The notes: generated by a model from the sequence alone, not told the origin. DNA of 64,000 bases from Pseudofabraea citricarpa (GCA_029641185.1 JAPWGK010000003.1:2542001-2606000); one strand, 5' to 3'; positions 1 to 9,954 are shown, counted from the first letter of the stretch. Made by a program: numbers and translations.

Positions 1-444
1 GTTGTTTCGTGCTTGCTGTGTCTCTTGGTACACCTCCTGGAAGAGCAGGTAGTGTGGTCTTGGGAAATGCAATGTGATGTACGTGGCTCGAGACGCGTTC
101 AGCGGAGGGCGCTTGTCTAGGAGATCGGCCGCAGGTAATGTCATCTGCGTCGATTTCTTCGATGACCAATCTGAGTGAATCTTTCATTTCGCTAAGGTGA
201 GCAGCGCTACTATTTGATGGCGTTGCCAAAAATGACGTGAGCTTAGCGCGAAGTTCTTTGTCATATTGAGCCATCTCTTGTTGCTGGTTCGAGTATTGCT
301 TTTCTAGTTCGTGAAGTTTTACCTGGTTGGATTAGCGAGCTTCCACTAAGGAAAGGGTAGTTTATTGCTTACTTCCTCGGCACGGAGAGCTTCGACCTCA
401 TTCAAGGGTTCATCTTGCCCGTGTGGTTCTTTTGAAGAAGCCAT
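1..444 (-). CDS. Unrecognised coiled-coil protein, 3' part outside window
   Basis: The ATG is at 444-442. Exon 1 (444-373, 24 codons) begins MASSKEPHGQ and ends in a GTAAGC donor. The intron is 372-323, and exon 2 (322-1) stays open to the window edge, giving about 131 visible residues. Residues 12-60 are rich in Glu, Gln, Lys and Leu (VKLHELEKQY, QQQEMAQYDK) and should form a coiled coil. A hydrophilic, Ser/Pro-containing part follows. I recognise no domain. The gene reads in the same direction as the zinc-cluster family to its right but does not carry that family's motifs. The splice is supported by reading-frame continuity (phase 0) and consensus ends. The C-terminal part, which may hold the informative domain, lies outside the window. 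Confidence 0.6.
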
Positions 445-1182
445 GTTGTTATCCAGTGCTAGAGGTCTCTGTGGTTGTACTCTTGATAGTTTGATAGAGC
501 GTGCAAAACATTTAAGAAGAAAAGAAAAACGAATTAATTTGTGAAATTAAGCGAGGGAGTGTTACTACTCCCATTGTCGTAGTGTATTGATTTCATGACA
601 ATAGAAAGAAACGAGGAAGTGAATCTGTAGTCCAAAAAGATGAATAGATTGAAGCTATACTCGATGCTGATAGCCATATGCCTTCATTATCTTAATAGTT
701 GTTAGCTTTCCTAATTCGCAGGCTTATCGCTTGTCAAGTCCGACAAATATTTTCCGCCTTGAAAAGCTTCAAATATACTTTTCCAAGTAATATTTGAGCA
801 GACATTTCTAATTGTAGAAACATGCTACTGTGCATTATGGTCATAATTTAGTTTAAACAGTATTATATATAGAACTGGCTGGATCAAGCCCTGAAACTGG
901 AATCTTGTCGGAACATTCTTCTCATTGTTTGAAAAACTCACACAGGAAAAAATCGATGGTACAGGTATTTTTTCCACAATATCTAGCAGCTAGGAGAAGT
1001 ACTGAGCCAGGTTTTATTGAGGAGTTTATGTGATAGCGCTTTTTGAAGTGCCTCTTGACTAATTCTCGAGAAAAGACACAAGAGTGCAATAGCATGCAAA
1101 GAACAGATGGCCATGCAAAGTATGCATGCGCAGACGATATAAAACCACCCACTATCTCCCCTTGCCTCAAATTCTCCAGGTT
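445..1182. other. AT-rich intergenic region
   Basis: This is the upstream region of the coiled-coil gene and the downstream region of zinc-cluster gene A. No ORF with coding character is visible. It has several A/T-rich runs and no recognisable repeat. Confidence 0.5.
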
Positions 1183-1985
1183 CTATCTTCCATGTTGGTG
1201 GTTTCTGGACGTCTTCAGTCCACTTAATTCTCCTTCTTTCACTCTAGCTAGTTTTCCTGGAACACAGGAATCCCCCTTGCCAGAATCTCTGCATCGTGTG
1301 CAAGGAAATCCTACCATCTCAGCATCACATCCCTTCTTGCCATAGCCGCAATGAGTACATCTTTGTCTGTACTTTGGTGCATTTGAAAGAGCATGTTGAG
1401 CAGTATTGGTGGTTTCTCCACATTCTGTCGCTGACTCTGAATCCGAAGAGCTCTCAATATCATCGTCATTTTCTTCCATTTTATCCTGCAACATCTCCAT
1501 TTCCACGTGGTAGCTTGATTGTAAAGGGTTATTGAGCGTAGATTCTGTGGGAAGGTTGAAGATATCAGGGTGAATGGCTGTATATCCTCTATCTTCACTG
1601 TGTCTATCAGAATCTCTTGATAGTGCCGGTGCCGCACTTTTGAACATGTTCAATAGTGCCTCACTATCGTACATGTTCGATAGCTCGTTGATATTGCTCC
1701 TGACTCTGGATTAGTAACTACTTGTAGCAAGAGGTTCTTGTTAGCTTACATCTTTCTGCAATTGAGTTGAGTGACTTCGCTGTCATCATCCACATCACGC
1801 CATACCATCTGTTCCAGTCTTAGATCGCCGGAAAGCTGTGGTTGCAACTTGGGGCTAGCATCCTGAGATGATTGGCGTTTCTTAGCAGATTCAAGCTCGT
1901 CCCAACTGGTAATGTTGTTATCGAATATGAACCAGCTATTTCCCCATGTCTTCAGCCATTCCTCCGTTGCTTTGGATGGTTCCAT
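1183..1985 (-). CDS. Array member A: small protein with C-terminal Zn2Cys6 cluster
   Basis: There are two exons, 1985-1750 and 1699-1183, split by a 50-nt intron with a GTAAGC donor, an ACTAATC branch point and a CAG acceptor; the product is 250 residues. Exon 1 carries the family N-terminal motif: EWLKTWGNSW near residues 9-18, NNITSWDEL near 23-31, and a later Q-L-S-G-D-L-R-L-E-Q-x-V-W block. The middle is acidic and Ser-rich. Near residues 191-224 lie six cysteines spaced C-x2-C-x6-C-x8-C-x2-C-x8-C with a GKKGCD core, which fits a fungal Zn(II)2Cys6 binuclear cluster. In known regulators this cluster binds DNA and usually sits near the N-terminus; here it is close to the C-terminus. No signal peptide or fungal_trans middle domain is visible. 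It may be a nuclear DNA-binding protein, but that is inference from the cluster alone. Paralogues follow at 4.4-8.6 kb. Confidence 0.75.
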
Positions 1986-2859
1986 GTTGTTTGAGGTTGT
2001 TGATATCGCGTGGTTGCAGGCAACAATGAATTATGGTTGATGTAAAAGAGAGCAAAACGGAACGCGTGTTGGGAATAATGTGTATGCGTGATTTAGATGT
2101 GACCCAGCGCGACTCTGCCTCTATCGATTTCCGGGGGTATCTAGAAAAAGAGGTTAGAGTTCTGTTATTAAGAGGCAGGTCAACAGATAAATTGTTATAA
2201 TTTAATGGAATATCACAAATGCAAATTGGAAAATGCCACAAAGGATTAGTTCCCAGATAAAGATGTTCTTGAAATACAAAAGTGGGAGGGAACTATTGCC
2301 CTCTCAATTTTCATATGGTCAACTGTAATCAAGATATGTTAGATCTTTTGAGCAAAGAAAAAGCGAGGGCAGATTTCGAATAACTCCATTCTTGTCATTT
2401 TCAACTACAGCATATAACAAACCCACCACAAATAAATTACCTATAATCGTTATCCAGTCTCCACTTGGTGAAAATAGGGAACTTATCTCTCGTTCTTGTG
2501 GACCACTTCCTTCCAAGAGCTATGTTTATCGTCGTTAAAATTGGGTGGGCAATCCATTCAAACGAATTTGACAATCACAGGTAATGAATGGTAGGGATAT
2601 CGCAGAGAGTTAAATAATTCATTCAATTGAAAGTTGAGAGTCATCCTCAAATCATCTAATCTTCTATTCCACCAAACAATGAATAGTCTTTTGCAGGCGT
2701 AGCGAGGATGTATTCTTGAGTTTCTAGCAAATCTGTGGAGTCAAGGCTGTCAGCACGTCGCCTAATTTATGTCGGGCCGTGGGCAATTCACTTTCTTGTC
2801 TTTGCCATTGGTTCTCCCTCCTCGACATCCTTCGGGCCATCCATTATTTGTCCATCTGA
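1986..2859. other. Upstream region of copy A; no gene seen
   Basis: This stretch holds the promoter region of copy A and the 3' side of the small gene E. Short minus-strand ORFs near 1936-2241 and 2319-2516 have no family motif, no convincing splice partners and no codon pattern, so I do not call them. Confidence 0.4.
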
Positions 2860-3235
2860 TCAGTTCTCGGAAGACTTCTGCGTATGATTGACAGTGGCGT
2901 ATGTCGATCGAATGAGCTCCGCATTCTTTCCACCCCCTGTCTTCTTTGGAACGGCTGCCACTGGCTCTAGAGGCGTGGTGCGATCGCCAGCATACATCCC
3001 ATTGACGAAGACAGGTCCATAGTAAGGTTTAGACATAGCACCATCCTTGATTGCTCTGGTGCTGGTTGGGGCCGCGGCTTGTTTCCTCTGAGATTGAGTT
3101 GGCTTCCGGCATTGTCAGCCGAAACTTCATACTAAACGTCATATGGATCAATGATCTGCTTACCAGTTTATTTTGCGGAGTCTGCTCCTCATTAGTATTT
3201 GTCTTCTTACGACTAGAACGTCTTGGGGTATCCAT
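2860..3235 (-). CDS. Array member E: short paralogue lacking the zinc cluster
   Basis: The ATG is at 3235. Exon 1 is 3235-3164 (MDTPRRSSRK start, 24 codons) with a GTAAGC donor. Exon 2 starts at 3087 after a CAG, or at 3102 after an AAG that sits closer to the CTGAC branch point; both are in phase. The frame ends at the TGA 2862-2860. The product is 99 or 104 residues. Exon 2 holds Y-Y-G-P-V-F-V-N-G-M-Y-A-G-D, which matches Y-L-G-P-V-F-I-D-G-V-Y-A-G-D in copy B, so this gene is related to the middle part of the family. The W-L/NNIT module and the Zn2Cys6 cluster are both absent. It could be a truncated remnant that gained its own start, or a real small gene. Function unknown. Confidence 0.5.
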
Positions 3236-4393
3236 GGCTCGGGTGTGGAAGGCTCAAGTCCTACGCGGCAAAGGATAATGATTGGAAGGAATACGCCAAA
3301 GTCTGCGGTGAAAGAATTATGGATAGAAGACGACCGTGGCCAGCAGTGAAGTAGATCAAGCCTGATTGTAGCTTGTAATGGCAAGTTCAAAGCTTTGAGC
3401 TGTGGTTGCAGATGGCCTATTGACTGTAGTTCAGTCTTTACGTGGCAGTCAATCTCATTTTGGAAGGCGAGCATGGACAAAGCTCTGTGAATAGGTAGCG
3501 AGGCACACGACAACCACTGTCTCTGCACTACTATATAATTTAGGAACTATCCAACAACCATGTTCGGGTGAAAATAGCGATAGAAATCTAGAGTAGATTT
3601 TATCTTTCGCGATATCTTTCTGAGAGGTGATCATAAATGTGAAAAACTGAATAAGTTGATCTTATCGCTGTCTTTAATAAAGTGATGAGACTTACCTAGC
3701 TTAGCTTTAGTCTTTGTCATAGATGGATTAACTGAAATCTGATACTAAATGCATTAATTTTGAAAATGCCATTCTATGCAGTGCTCTTAGATATAGTACA
3801 AGAAGGAGCCAATTCAAAAGAGAGACATTCTATCATATATATTAGAGCGATTTACTGTTTCTAGGATCCAAGAATGAAAACTTTGGAAGTTAGCCGTCTG
3901 AAGAGGTCTGACAACAAAGTCTCTTGCAAACACAGCATTGATAAGTTCAACTATGTACAGGTTCCAATTGTTCTTCATCACATATTTTCAACTAGATACC
4001 CACTCCATCATCTTGAACTGCACCTTTGTTTGGTGTTTGCTACCAATTCCATGAATACGAAGTTTCTGGGTTTGTATTTATTTTTCGGGTCTTGTATAAC
4101 AATGATAACAGGATGCCCAGCTGACTAGGAAGTGGGATTCCATGTATCAAACCATGATTAAGTTTCCAGTCACTAGGAAATTATATCGAGAAGTTCTCAC
4201 TAGAAAATTCATAACAGACGTTCAATTTCTTTGCATGAATAAGTTCTCATGTAGAAAGATACAGGTTGAGTTCGAGAATATACAGAAGTCTCCAATTATA
4301 ACTCCTCCTCTGAATCCCTCGCATTCCGTACCATTACCATCCCAAAATCCAGAAATTATACATGCCCTTTTCCATTATCAGCTTCCCTCCGCT
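3236..4393. other. AT-rich intergenic region between E and B
   Basis: Two plus-strand ORFs (3874-4128 and 4142-4420) cross this stretch. They have no domain, no conserved-looking motif and no codon bias, and the second runs antisense into the zinc exon of copy B. I see no convincing gene. Confidence 0.4.
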
Positions 4394-5860
4394 TCATTTC
4401 TGTGTGGTTGGTTTTCCTAGCACGCACCCACCTGCCTTGGCAGCCTTGCCTGTGTCTGTGCATCTAGTGCACGGAATCCCAACAAAGTTGATGTCGCAAC
4501 GTTTTTTTGCTTTTGTACAAGCTGTGCATCTTGATCTAAGGTCTTCGGCCACGCTGACATCTCGATTTTGCTGACCAAGCACTGCTTCTGTTATGCTATC
4601 TTTCGATCTTAGTTTGTCTCTTTTGCCGAGCTGCGTAGTATTGTTGCCCTGAATGCTTTGGTTTTTTGCCTCCATCACAGATCCTGTACTAACTTGGGCT
4701 TGGGTATCATTATTCCCTGGAGATGAAGAAGGAAGAGGACCGTAGCTATCGCCCGCGTACACTCCATCGATAAAAACAGGACCGAGGTAGTGATTGTCCA
4801 TGAATGCCACCGCGCCTTAAAATTTGGACCTTCTGTAGTATGCAATGCTTCTCTTCAAGAAGAGTAAATTGGTTGTGCTTGCAAAGTTGAAATCAGAACA
4901 TGCTCCTTGGGGTCTTTCGTATCTTTTCGTGAATTCTCGATTTCACTATGCGAGATCTTAGCGCCCTATGAAAAATTAGCAGTGGCCATGAGAAGATTGA
5001 CTGGGAGTAGCTTACCTCTGCCAAACAAACACCGTTGTATAATAGGTTGTGTTGATTAATTGAATGAGTATTTGAAGAAGAGAAAGCTCCTGTAACAGAC
5101 GAAATGGGCGTAAAAACGGGAAATAGCTCTAGCTTACCTTCCTTCGTTCTACTGGGCTTTCTACGATGATTTTATTATACAAAGACTTCATGTATGAAAG
5201 AATGGACAATTAATTCCATAGCACATCCAAACTGTGTCCAAGTTGTCAGGCTAGCTTGCACCCAAAGGGTGCTACGAGGGCGTCAGCCCATGGAAGGCTT
5301 AAATGAACACTAACATTTAATAAAGGTTTTCTCTCTCTGAGACTAATGTCTACTAGATTAACCCGAAATTTTAGCAGAAACTTCAAAGCTGGATGTACTA
5401 ATTTGCTGCCACTCATACTCTTCTGTTCCTTTGTCAAAGATTTTGCAGTAGGTACTGTTTCGGCTTCCTAAATCTAATCAGTAATTTGGTAAACCAGTTT
5501 TCAAATAGTGCTCGCAGTAGCCGAGGTTTGGAATTGGATTCTGATCAGCTCTGTCTTTTCGCTCTACGGGAGTGTTGTGTCGATGCTCTCTAGAGGCTGC
5601 AGAGTTACTGCCGCTTTCAATGAAAACTTGTGTTTGGGTCGGGTACCAGGCGGTTTGATGTAGACGCCAATCCCCAGTTAGCTGTGCCTCCCATTGAGAG
5701 AGCTTGGCTGGGTCGTGAATTGCTCTTTTTACAACACGACTAAGTCATCCCAAGTAATAATATTATTGTTGAATATTGACCAGTTATCTCCATGTTCATC
5801 TAATCATATTTTATTGACCTGGAAAGGCTGCTTGTTTGTTGCTTTGATCTAGTCCCATCT
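4394..5860 (-). pseudogene. Array member B: zinc exon intact, first exon decayed
   Basis: The last exon (about 4810-4394) encodes G-P-V-F-I-D-G-V-Y-A-G-D followed by a cluster spaced C-x2-C-x6-C-x8-C-x2-C-x11-C with an AKKRCD core. The last spacer is three residues longer than in the other copies. Upstream, consensus splice pairs near 5145/5100 and 5018/4971 join short open segments in one frame. Further upstream, 5860-5480 still encodes the family first exon: L-D-E-H-G-D-N-W-S-I-F-N-N-N-I, then Q-W-E-A-Q-L-T-G-D-W-R-L. It has a TGA at 5806-5804 where the family has Trp, a one-base frame change near 5755 after W-D-D-L, and no clear start codon. A 135-residue product from the ATG at 4801 remains possible. 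I call a pseudogene because the first exon cannot be translated. Confidence 0.65.
5480..5850 (-). pseudogene. Decayed first exon of copy B
   Basis: The reverse complement reads the family N-terminal module in two frames. The first ends in I-T-W-D-D-L. The second continues S-R-V-V-K-R-A-I-H-D-P-A-K and then Q-W-E-A-Q-L-T-G-D-W-R-L-H-Q-T-A-W. The stop at 5806-5804 replaces the Trp of K-K/E-W-L seen in copies A, C and D, a single TGG-to-TGA change. Downstream, the second frame stays open to about 5478. Confidence 0.65.
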
Positions 5861-6408
5861 TGAGAAGGATTATTATTACGGTATCGTTAAGTGGAGTATT
5901 GACTAGTATTTCCCAGAAGTTGTGTGGAGGTTTACGCGAAGCTACTTGGGATCAACATATTCTGACTTCTAAATTGTGCTGGAAAGTCATCAAAGGCATT
6001 GGCACATCTTGGGTGAATGTTTCTTGAGCGATCATATACGTTTTTATTTCAAAGATCGTGCTTGGTAAAATTTCAGGCTTAATATCTGCTTGGGTAAATT
6101 CTTGTGTAATTATAATGATGCACATACCTACCTACCTACCTAGATATACAATAAGAAGTCGGTTAAAGCTATTTTGTTATGATATGATTAAATTTGATTC
6201 TTACATTATTTCCAGTGGCATTATATAAGATCAGATCATTTTGAATCCAGACTTGTCAAAGTGGAAAGTTCAAGTGTATTAATAGCCTACTTGATTTTAT
6301 CATCCTTATGGGTGAAAGCACACACCATGCGATCTTGCGAAGTTCATGACCCGAGTTGGTCCATCCACACTTTCCAAACCTACCCAGCTTTATTTTCTAT
6401 CCATATGC
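5861..6408. other. Spacer between copies B and C
   Basis: AT-rich spacer with a short TACC microsatellite at about 6126-6141 (four units). No gene is seen; the plus-strand ORFs entering 6261-6544 are antisense to the zinc exon of copy C. Confidence 0.45.
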
Positions 6409-7286
6409 TCATCTTCGTCTTAAAGCTGGCCTGCCAGCCACGCAACGATCTGCTTTGCCTGAATCTACACATCGCGTGCATGGGAACCCAACAACTTCGG
6501 CATCACAGCCTTTCTTTATTGCAAGGCAGTTAGTACATCGCTGAAAGAGATCCGGGGCCACATTTCCATGGTAGGCGGTACTTTGAACAGGTCTTTGGCC
6601 AGTGCTCTGGGCAGTGCTTTGGGTCGTGGTGTTCTGGACAGAACCTTGGTTTCCCTTGTCTCTTGTCGGTTCTGTGTTGTCCTTTGCTCTGGTTGGCACA
6701 GCGTTACTTTCTTTATTGGGTTTTTGTTCGAGTATGGGCACTGTTTTGTTTCGAGCACTACTAGATGTGATTATCCAGCAGAAGGATACATGTCGACAAA
6801 ATTAAGCCCATGGTGTTCGGCTGGAGCTTGAGCGCTAATGCTGCCATCGAGATGATCGTTGTTATATCTGTTAGTATATTCTCTAAACCATCAGATCATT
6901 CAATGGGTATCTTTGCTACCAGTCAAAGGACATGTGTTTGTGAGTTTGTTATCTACTTGCCTCGCAATGTCTCCTACTACTTCCTCTGCGTATATGAACG
7001 TGTGAGAAGGATTTCTGATTCCCTACCATGACTTAGCAAATCTTCCACGGATAACTTGTGTTGGTGAAGGAACTGGTGGAAGTGCTTCAGCTTCGCGCCA
7101 GGTAATCTGACCAAAACCTGCATCGCCGATTGGTTGTGATATCCACTGTGCTGGTCTTGCATCGTCATGATGTTGTTGAAAGCTGGTAAGCTTATCGTAG
7201 CTAGTGATATTATTCTCGAGCATCGCCCAATTGTCTCCATACTCTTCTAACCATTTTTTCGTAGCCTCGGAAGCATGATGTGTCAT
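6409..7286 (-). CDS. Array member C: Zn2Cys6 protein with fossil exon in its intron
   Basis: Exon 1 (7286-7027) begins MTHHASEATKKWLEEYGDNW and continues N-N-I-T-S-Y-D-K-L and Q-P-I-G-D-A-G-F-G-Q-I-T-W. With donor GTAGGG at 7026 and acceptor CTAG at 6763-6761 it joins in frame to exon 2 (6760-6409), giving 203 residues. Exon 2 ends in a cluster spaced C-x2-C-x6-C-x8-C-x2-C-x8-C with core IKKGCD. The 266-nt intron is long for this window and contains a stretch (about 6860-6771) that encodes F-V-D-M-Y-P-S-A-G, similar to the middle exon of B, D and E. That stretch ends in TAA and is out of frame with the zinc exon. So either the middle exon was lost and is now spliced out, or the gene is a frameshifted pseudogene. 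Function as for the family: possible DNA binding, unproven. Confidence 0.5.
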
Positions 7287-7662
7287 GTCGATATAAGGAT
7301 TCGGAGTAGTTGATGTTCTGGTGAAATTTGGCGCAAAGTTTGTGGGAGAAGGAAAGGAGTAGCAAAATTATTGACTTCTCCTTGAGCTATATATATGATA
7401 AAAGTTATACTGATCTTTCTTGTTGTGAAATCACCATATTCACTTGCCTTTAATCTTTAACAGCGCGGTACAAGAGAAGGTTATTTCAGAGCGGAGAGCC
7501 TGATTCTATTTAATGGCTAATTGAATAGTCTAGTATGCTTCTCTAAGTATCAAATGTGCACTTTGAAAACTTTCACGCTTCAAAGCCTCAACACATCTAT
7601 TTCTAAGAAAATCCATTTCTCCAAGTCTTATCATAATCCCCAATTACCAATTACCGTCTTCA
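7287..7662. other. Promoter region of copy C
   Basis: A 376-bp AT-rich spacer between copies C and D. It holds a TATA-like stretch about 100 bp before the C start codon. No ORF of note. Confidence 0.5.
7388..7396 (-). promoter_or_regulatory. TATA-like element upstream of copy C
   Basis: The minus strand reads ATATATATA about 100 bp upstream of the C start codon, a plausible TATA position. No transcript data support it. Confidence 0.3.
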
Positions 7663-8601
7663 TCACCTCAAAGTGGGCTTACCAAGTACACAGCTATCAT
7701 CCTTTCTTACGTTGAAGCATCGAGTGCATGGTATCCCAACAATGCCCACATCGCAGGCTTTCTTCATTGTAACGCACCTCGTGCATCGTTGACGAGGACC
7801 TGTAGTCGCTGAAGTACTGTTGGCTGGGGTTCCTCCTTCATTGATACCCTGCGACATTGGAATGCCTTTTGCTCTAGAAGATGCGTTGCTAGGTATCTGA
7901 TTTAGTTGAGGTTCGTATTCTGTATCCGCAGTATCTTGAGTATCGGCGCTTGACAAATTTCCTGGAGGGTGAATTTCGAAGGCGAAAGGAGAGTACAGGT
8001 ATCCATCGACTGGTGATCCAAGACTAACGTTGCCATTTGTTCCACTGTTAACATACGTTAGCAGTCATTTCTATTAGTCAAGACTTCGATAAAAGCTTTG
8101 TGCCTTCTGGAGCATACGAAATGATGAGATATAGATTTTGAACATGCCTTTCTCTTTCTGTTACTCTTTCTTGAGGATAGCTGAGTCGGACTGCCGGGTT
8201 CTTAGTTCTCTGCAACCAGTTAGCAACTGCGAGGGGCTTCATTAAAAGTGGAAATATGTGTAGCTCACCTGTGTCGTGGAGTAACCTCCGGTGGAGCTAG
8301 GCTGGAACTTACCAGGCTGTTGTGAGTTGACCAATGAATTTTGAGGACTTGGGAGTTGTCTGGGTGCAACTGCTTTGGGAGCAGGAATCCATTCGGATTG
8401 GCGCCATGTGCTCTGCTGGAAACGCGTCCCCCCAGTAGGCTGTGATTCCCATTGGCATGGCAGGTGCGGATTTGCCTCCTGCCGATTATTTTGAAAGTTT
8501 GCGAGCTTATCATAGCTAGTTATGTTATTGTTGAATATGTTCCAGCTGTCGCCGTACGTCTCTAGCCACTTTTTAGTAGCCTCCGAAGGAGCAGGCGCCA
8601 T
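7663..8601 (-). CDS. Array member D: most complete Zn2Cys6 paralogue
   Basis: There are three exons: 8601-8269, 8209-8118 and 8044-7663. The introns are 59 nt (GTGAGC, GCTAAC branch, CAG) and 73 nt (GTATGC, GCTAAC branch, CAG), and the product is 268 residues. Residues 6-36 hold the family module SEATKKWLETYGDSW with N-N-N-I-T-S-Y-D-K-L, and residues 53-68 hold Q-P-T-G-G-T-R-F-Q-Q-S-T-W. Exon 3 has P-V-D-G-Y-L-Y-S-P, which corresponds to the P-V-F-I-D-G-V-Y-A-G-D motif of B and E. The C-terminus has C-x2-C-x6-C-x8-C-x2-C-x8-C with core MKKACD, ending ten residues before the stop. No signal peptide or membrane segment is seen. It is the best reference copy for gene models of the array. A role in transcription is suggested only by the cluster; unlike typical Zn2Cys6 factors it has no coiled-coil linker or large regulatory domain. 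Confidence 0.75.
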
Positions 8602-8603
8602 AG

Positions 8604-8647
8604 TCGTTGTAGTTCGTCAAGTCGTTGTAGTTCGTCAAGTCGTTGTT
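8604..8647. repeat. 18-bp tandem repeat at the start of gene D
   Basis: The unit GTCGTTGTAGTTCGTCAA occurs at 8604-8621 and 8622-8639, with a partial third copy at 8640-8647. It begins just upstream of the D start codon, so it lies in the 5' leader or core promoter of D. Confidence 0.8.
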
Positions 8648-8860
8648 ATTCTATCGAAATTTATAAGGGAATGTTGCAAAGAGGGGGGAGGAAGAACAGT
8701 GGGATTAATAGGTATACAGGCGCGTTGAATATTTTGGGTGAATACATGGACGCTAATTTCTTAGGAAACAGTGCTCGATAAAGAACATGTCACTTCACTT
8801 CTCCGAGTACATAGAATTCAAAGTTGTACGACCTTCTTAAACTCATGTGTGCCTATTTAG

Positions 8861-8872
8861 CCTTTTTATATA
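8861..8872 (-). promoter_or_regulatory. TATA box candidate of gene D
   Basis: The minus strand reads TATATAAAAAGG about 260 bp before the D start codon, a strong match to a TATA box. The distance would imply a leader of roughly 200 nt containing the 18-bp repeats. Confidence 0.4.
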
Positions 8873-9381
8873 GCAAGGGAGGAGATCTGAACCCGGTATA
8901 TTCAGCTCCATATAATCCTCTTTTCCTAACACACGTAGCACTTCTACCCAACTAGACACGCCGGCTGCATGTGCTATTACCATCATCAAAATTGGTTATG
9001 GCCACTTCGCTTTACCTTAATTAGTAAGGTCAAAGTCTGATGGACTTCAATATCTTTCTCAGCCCTTATGAATAAATCATCAAAAAAGAATAGAAAGAAA
9101 AGAAAGAAAAAAACAGAACCTCTCTACTAAATTGCCAGTAACTTGTAGGTAGTGAGTAGAGCCTCTGTTGTCTTTCGTGAAAAATGACCTGTGCAATTGT
9201 TTATCACTTAGCCGTAGCTCCTCTTTAAGCTACTAGAGATACTGCGGGATCTCTCAATCTATAAACCATTCACTAGCAATTACCAGGTACAAATCATTTT
9301 TACCCATGGCTACAAACACACAGTATGAAGATACGTGGGGTGAAAGCTGCTGTATAAGTCTACGGGTGCCTGCAGACTATA

Positions 9382-9413
9382 TAGCTAGTAGCGTGCCTAG
9401 CTAGTAGCGTGCC
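9382..9413. repeat. Two adjacent 16-bp direct repeats
   Basis: TAGCTAGTAGCGTGCC occurs twice back to back (9382-9397 and 9398-9413). No element boundary could be tied to it. Confidence 0.75.
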
Positions 9414-9810
9414 CAGCACGTGATCCTGTCCCGTAACACACAGGCTACTAGTGTATTTGAGATTATAGCCCTCTTGCCGTTATCATGCTTCCTGTTGTTA
9501 AATCTTAATGTGAGTAATTCATAACGAGTAGAAAGTGGGTGGGAATCACTCTAAATGCTAGATACTCTCCATTGAAGACTTGGCATAGCCAGTAGGGCAT
9601 TTGCCCTCATCCCTCTCTCTTGTATCTCGCTCTGTTCTTTCTTTCTTGCTTTTTTGTCATCTTGGTAACCCTCTTTTTTTAACAAAAGACTCGAAAAGAA
9701 AGGACAGGCAAGTGCAGAGCTTGACTCTTGTCGCAATAAAGAACTACTTTAAGACCTTGCGACTCGCCTTGCGAAGCAAGAGTCAAAAGCAGAATCTGCA
9801 AAATTACTCG

Positions 9811-9954
9811 CTAATTAAATATAAAGATGCCGAGATATTTAAGCCTTTGTCTCACTTTAGAATTGTTAGTAGCCGTACGCACTTTTCTCAGGGTGGCGTA
9901 CTCAACTGCAAAAGCATCCCTCTTAGCTTGGCCATATCGCTTAAATGCATTCAT
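9811..9954 (-). other. Short coding-like relic, possibly from a transposable element
   Basis: On the minus strand, ATG at 9954 to TAG at 9811 encodes 47 residues beginning MNAFKRYGQAKRDAFAVEY, rich in Lys/Arg and helical in character. Upstream in the same frame there is a stop and then more basic residues. It looks like a fragment of a larger basic protein, but no domain is recognised. Confidence 0.25.

Noticed and set aside
3874..4128. 84-codon plus-strand ORF whose middle (P-I-V-L-H-H-I) resembles a segment near 28490
   Set aside because: The similarity is short and the DNA match is weak, so it is probably chance.
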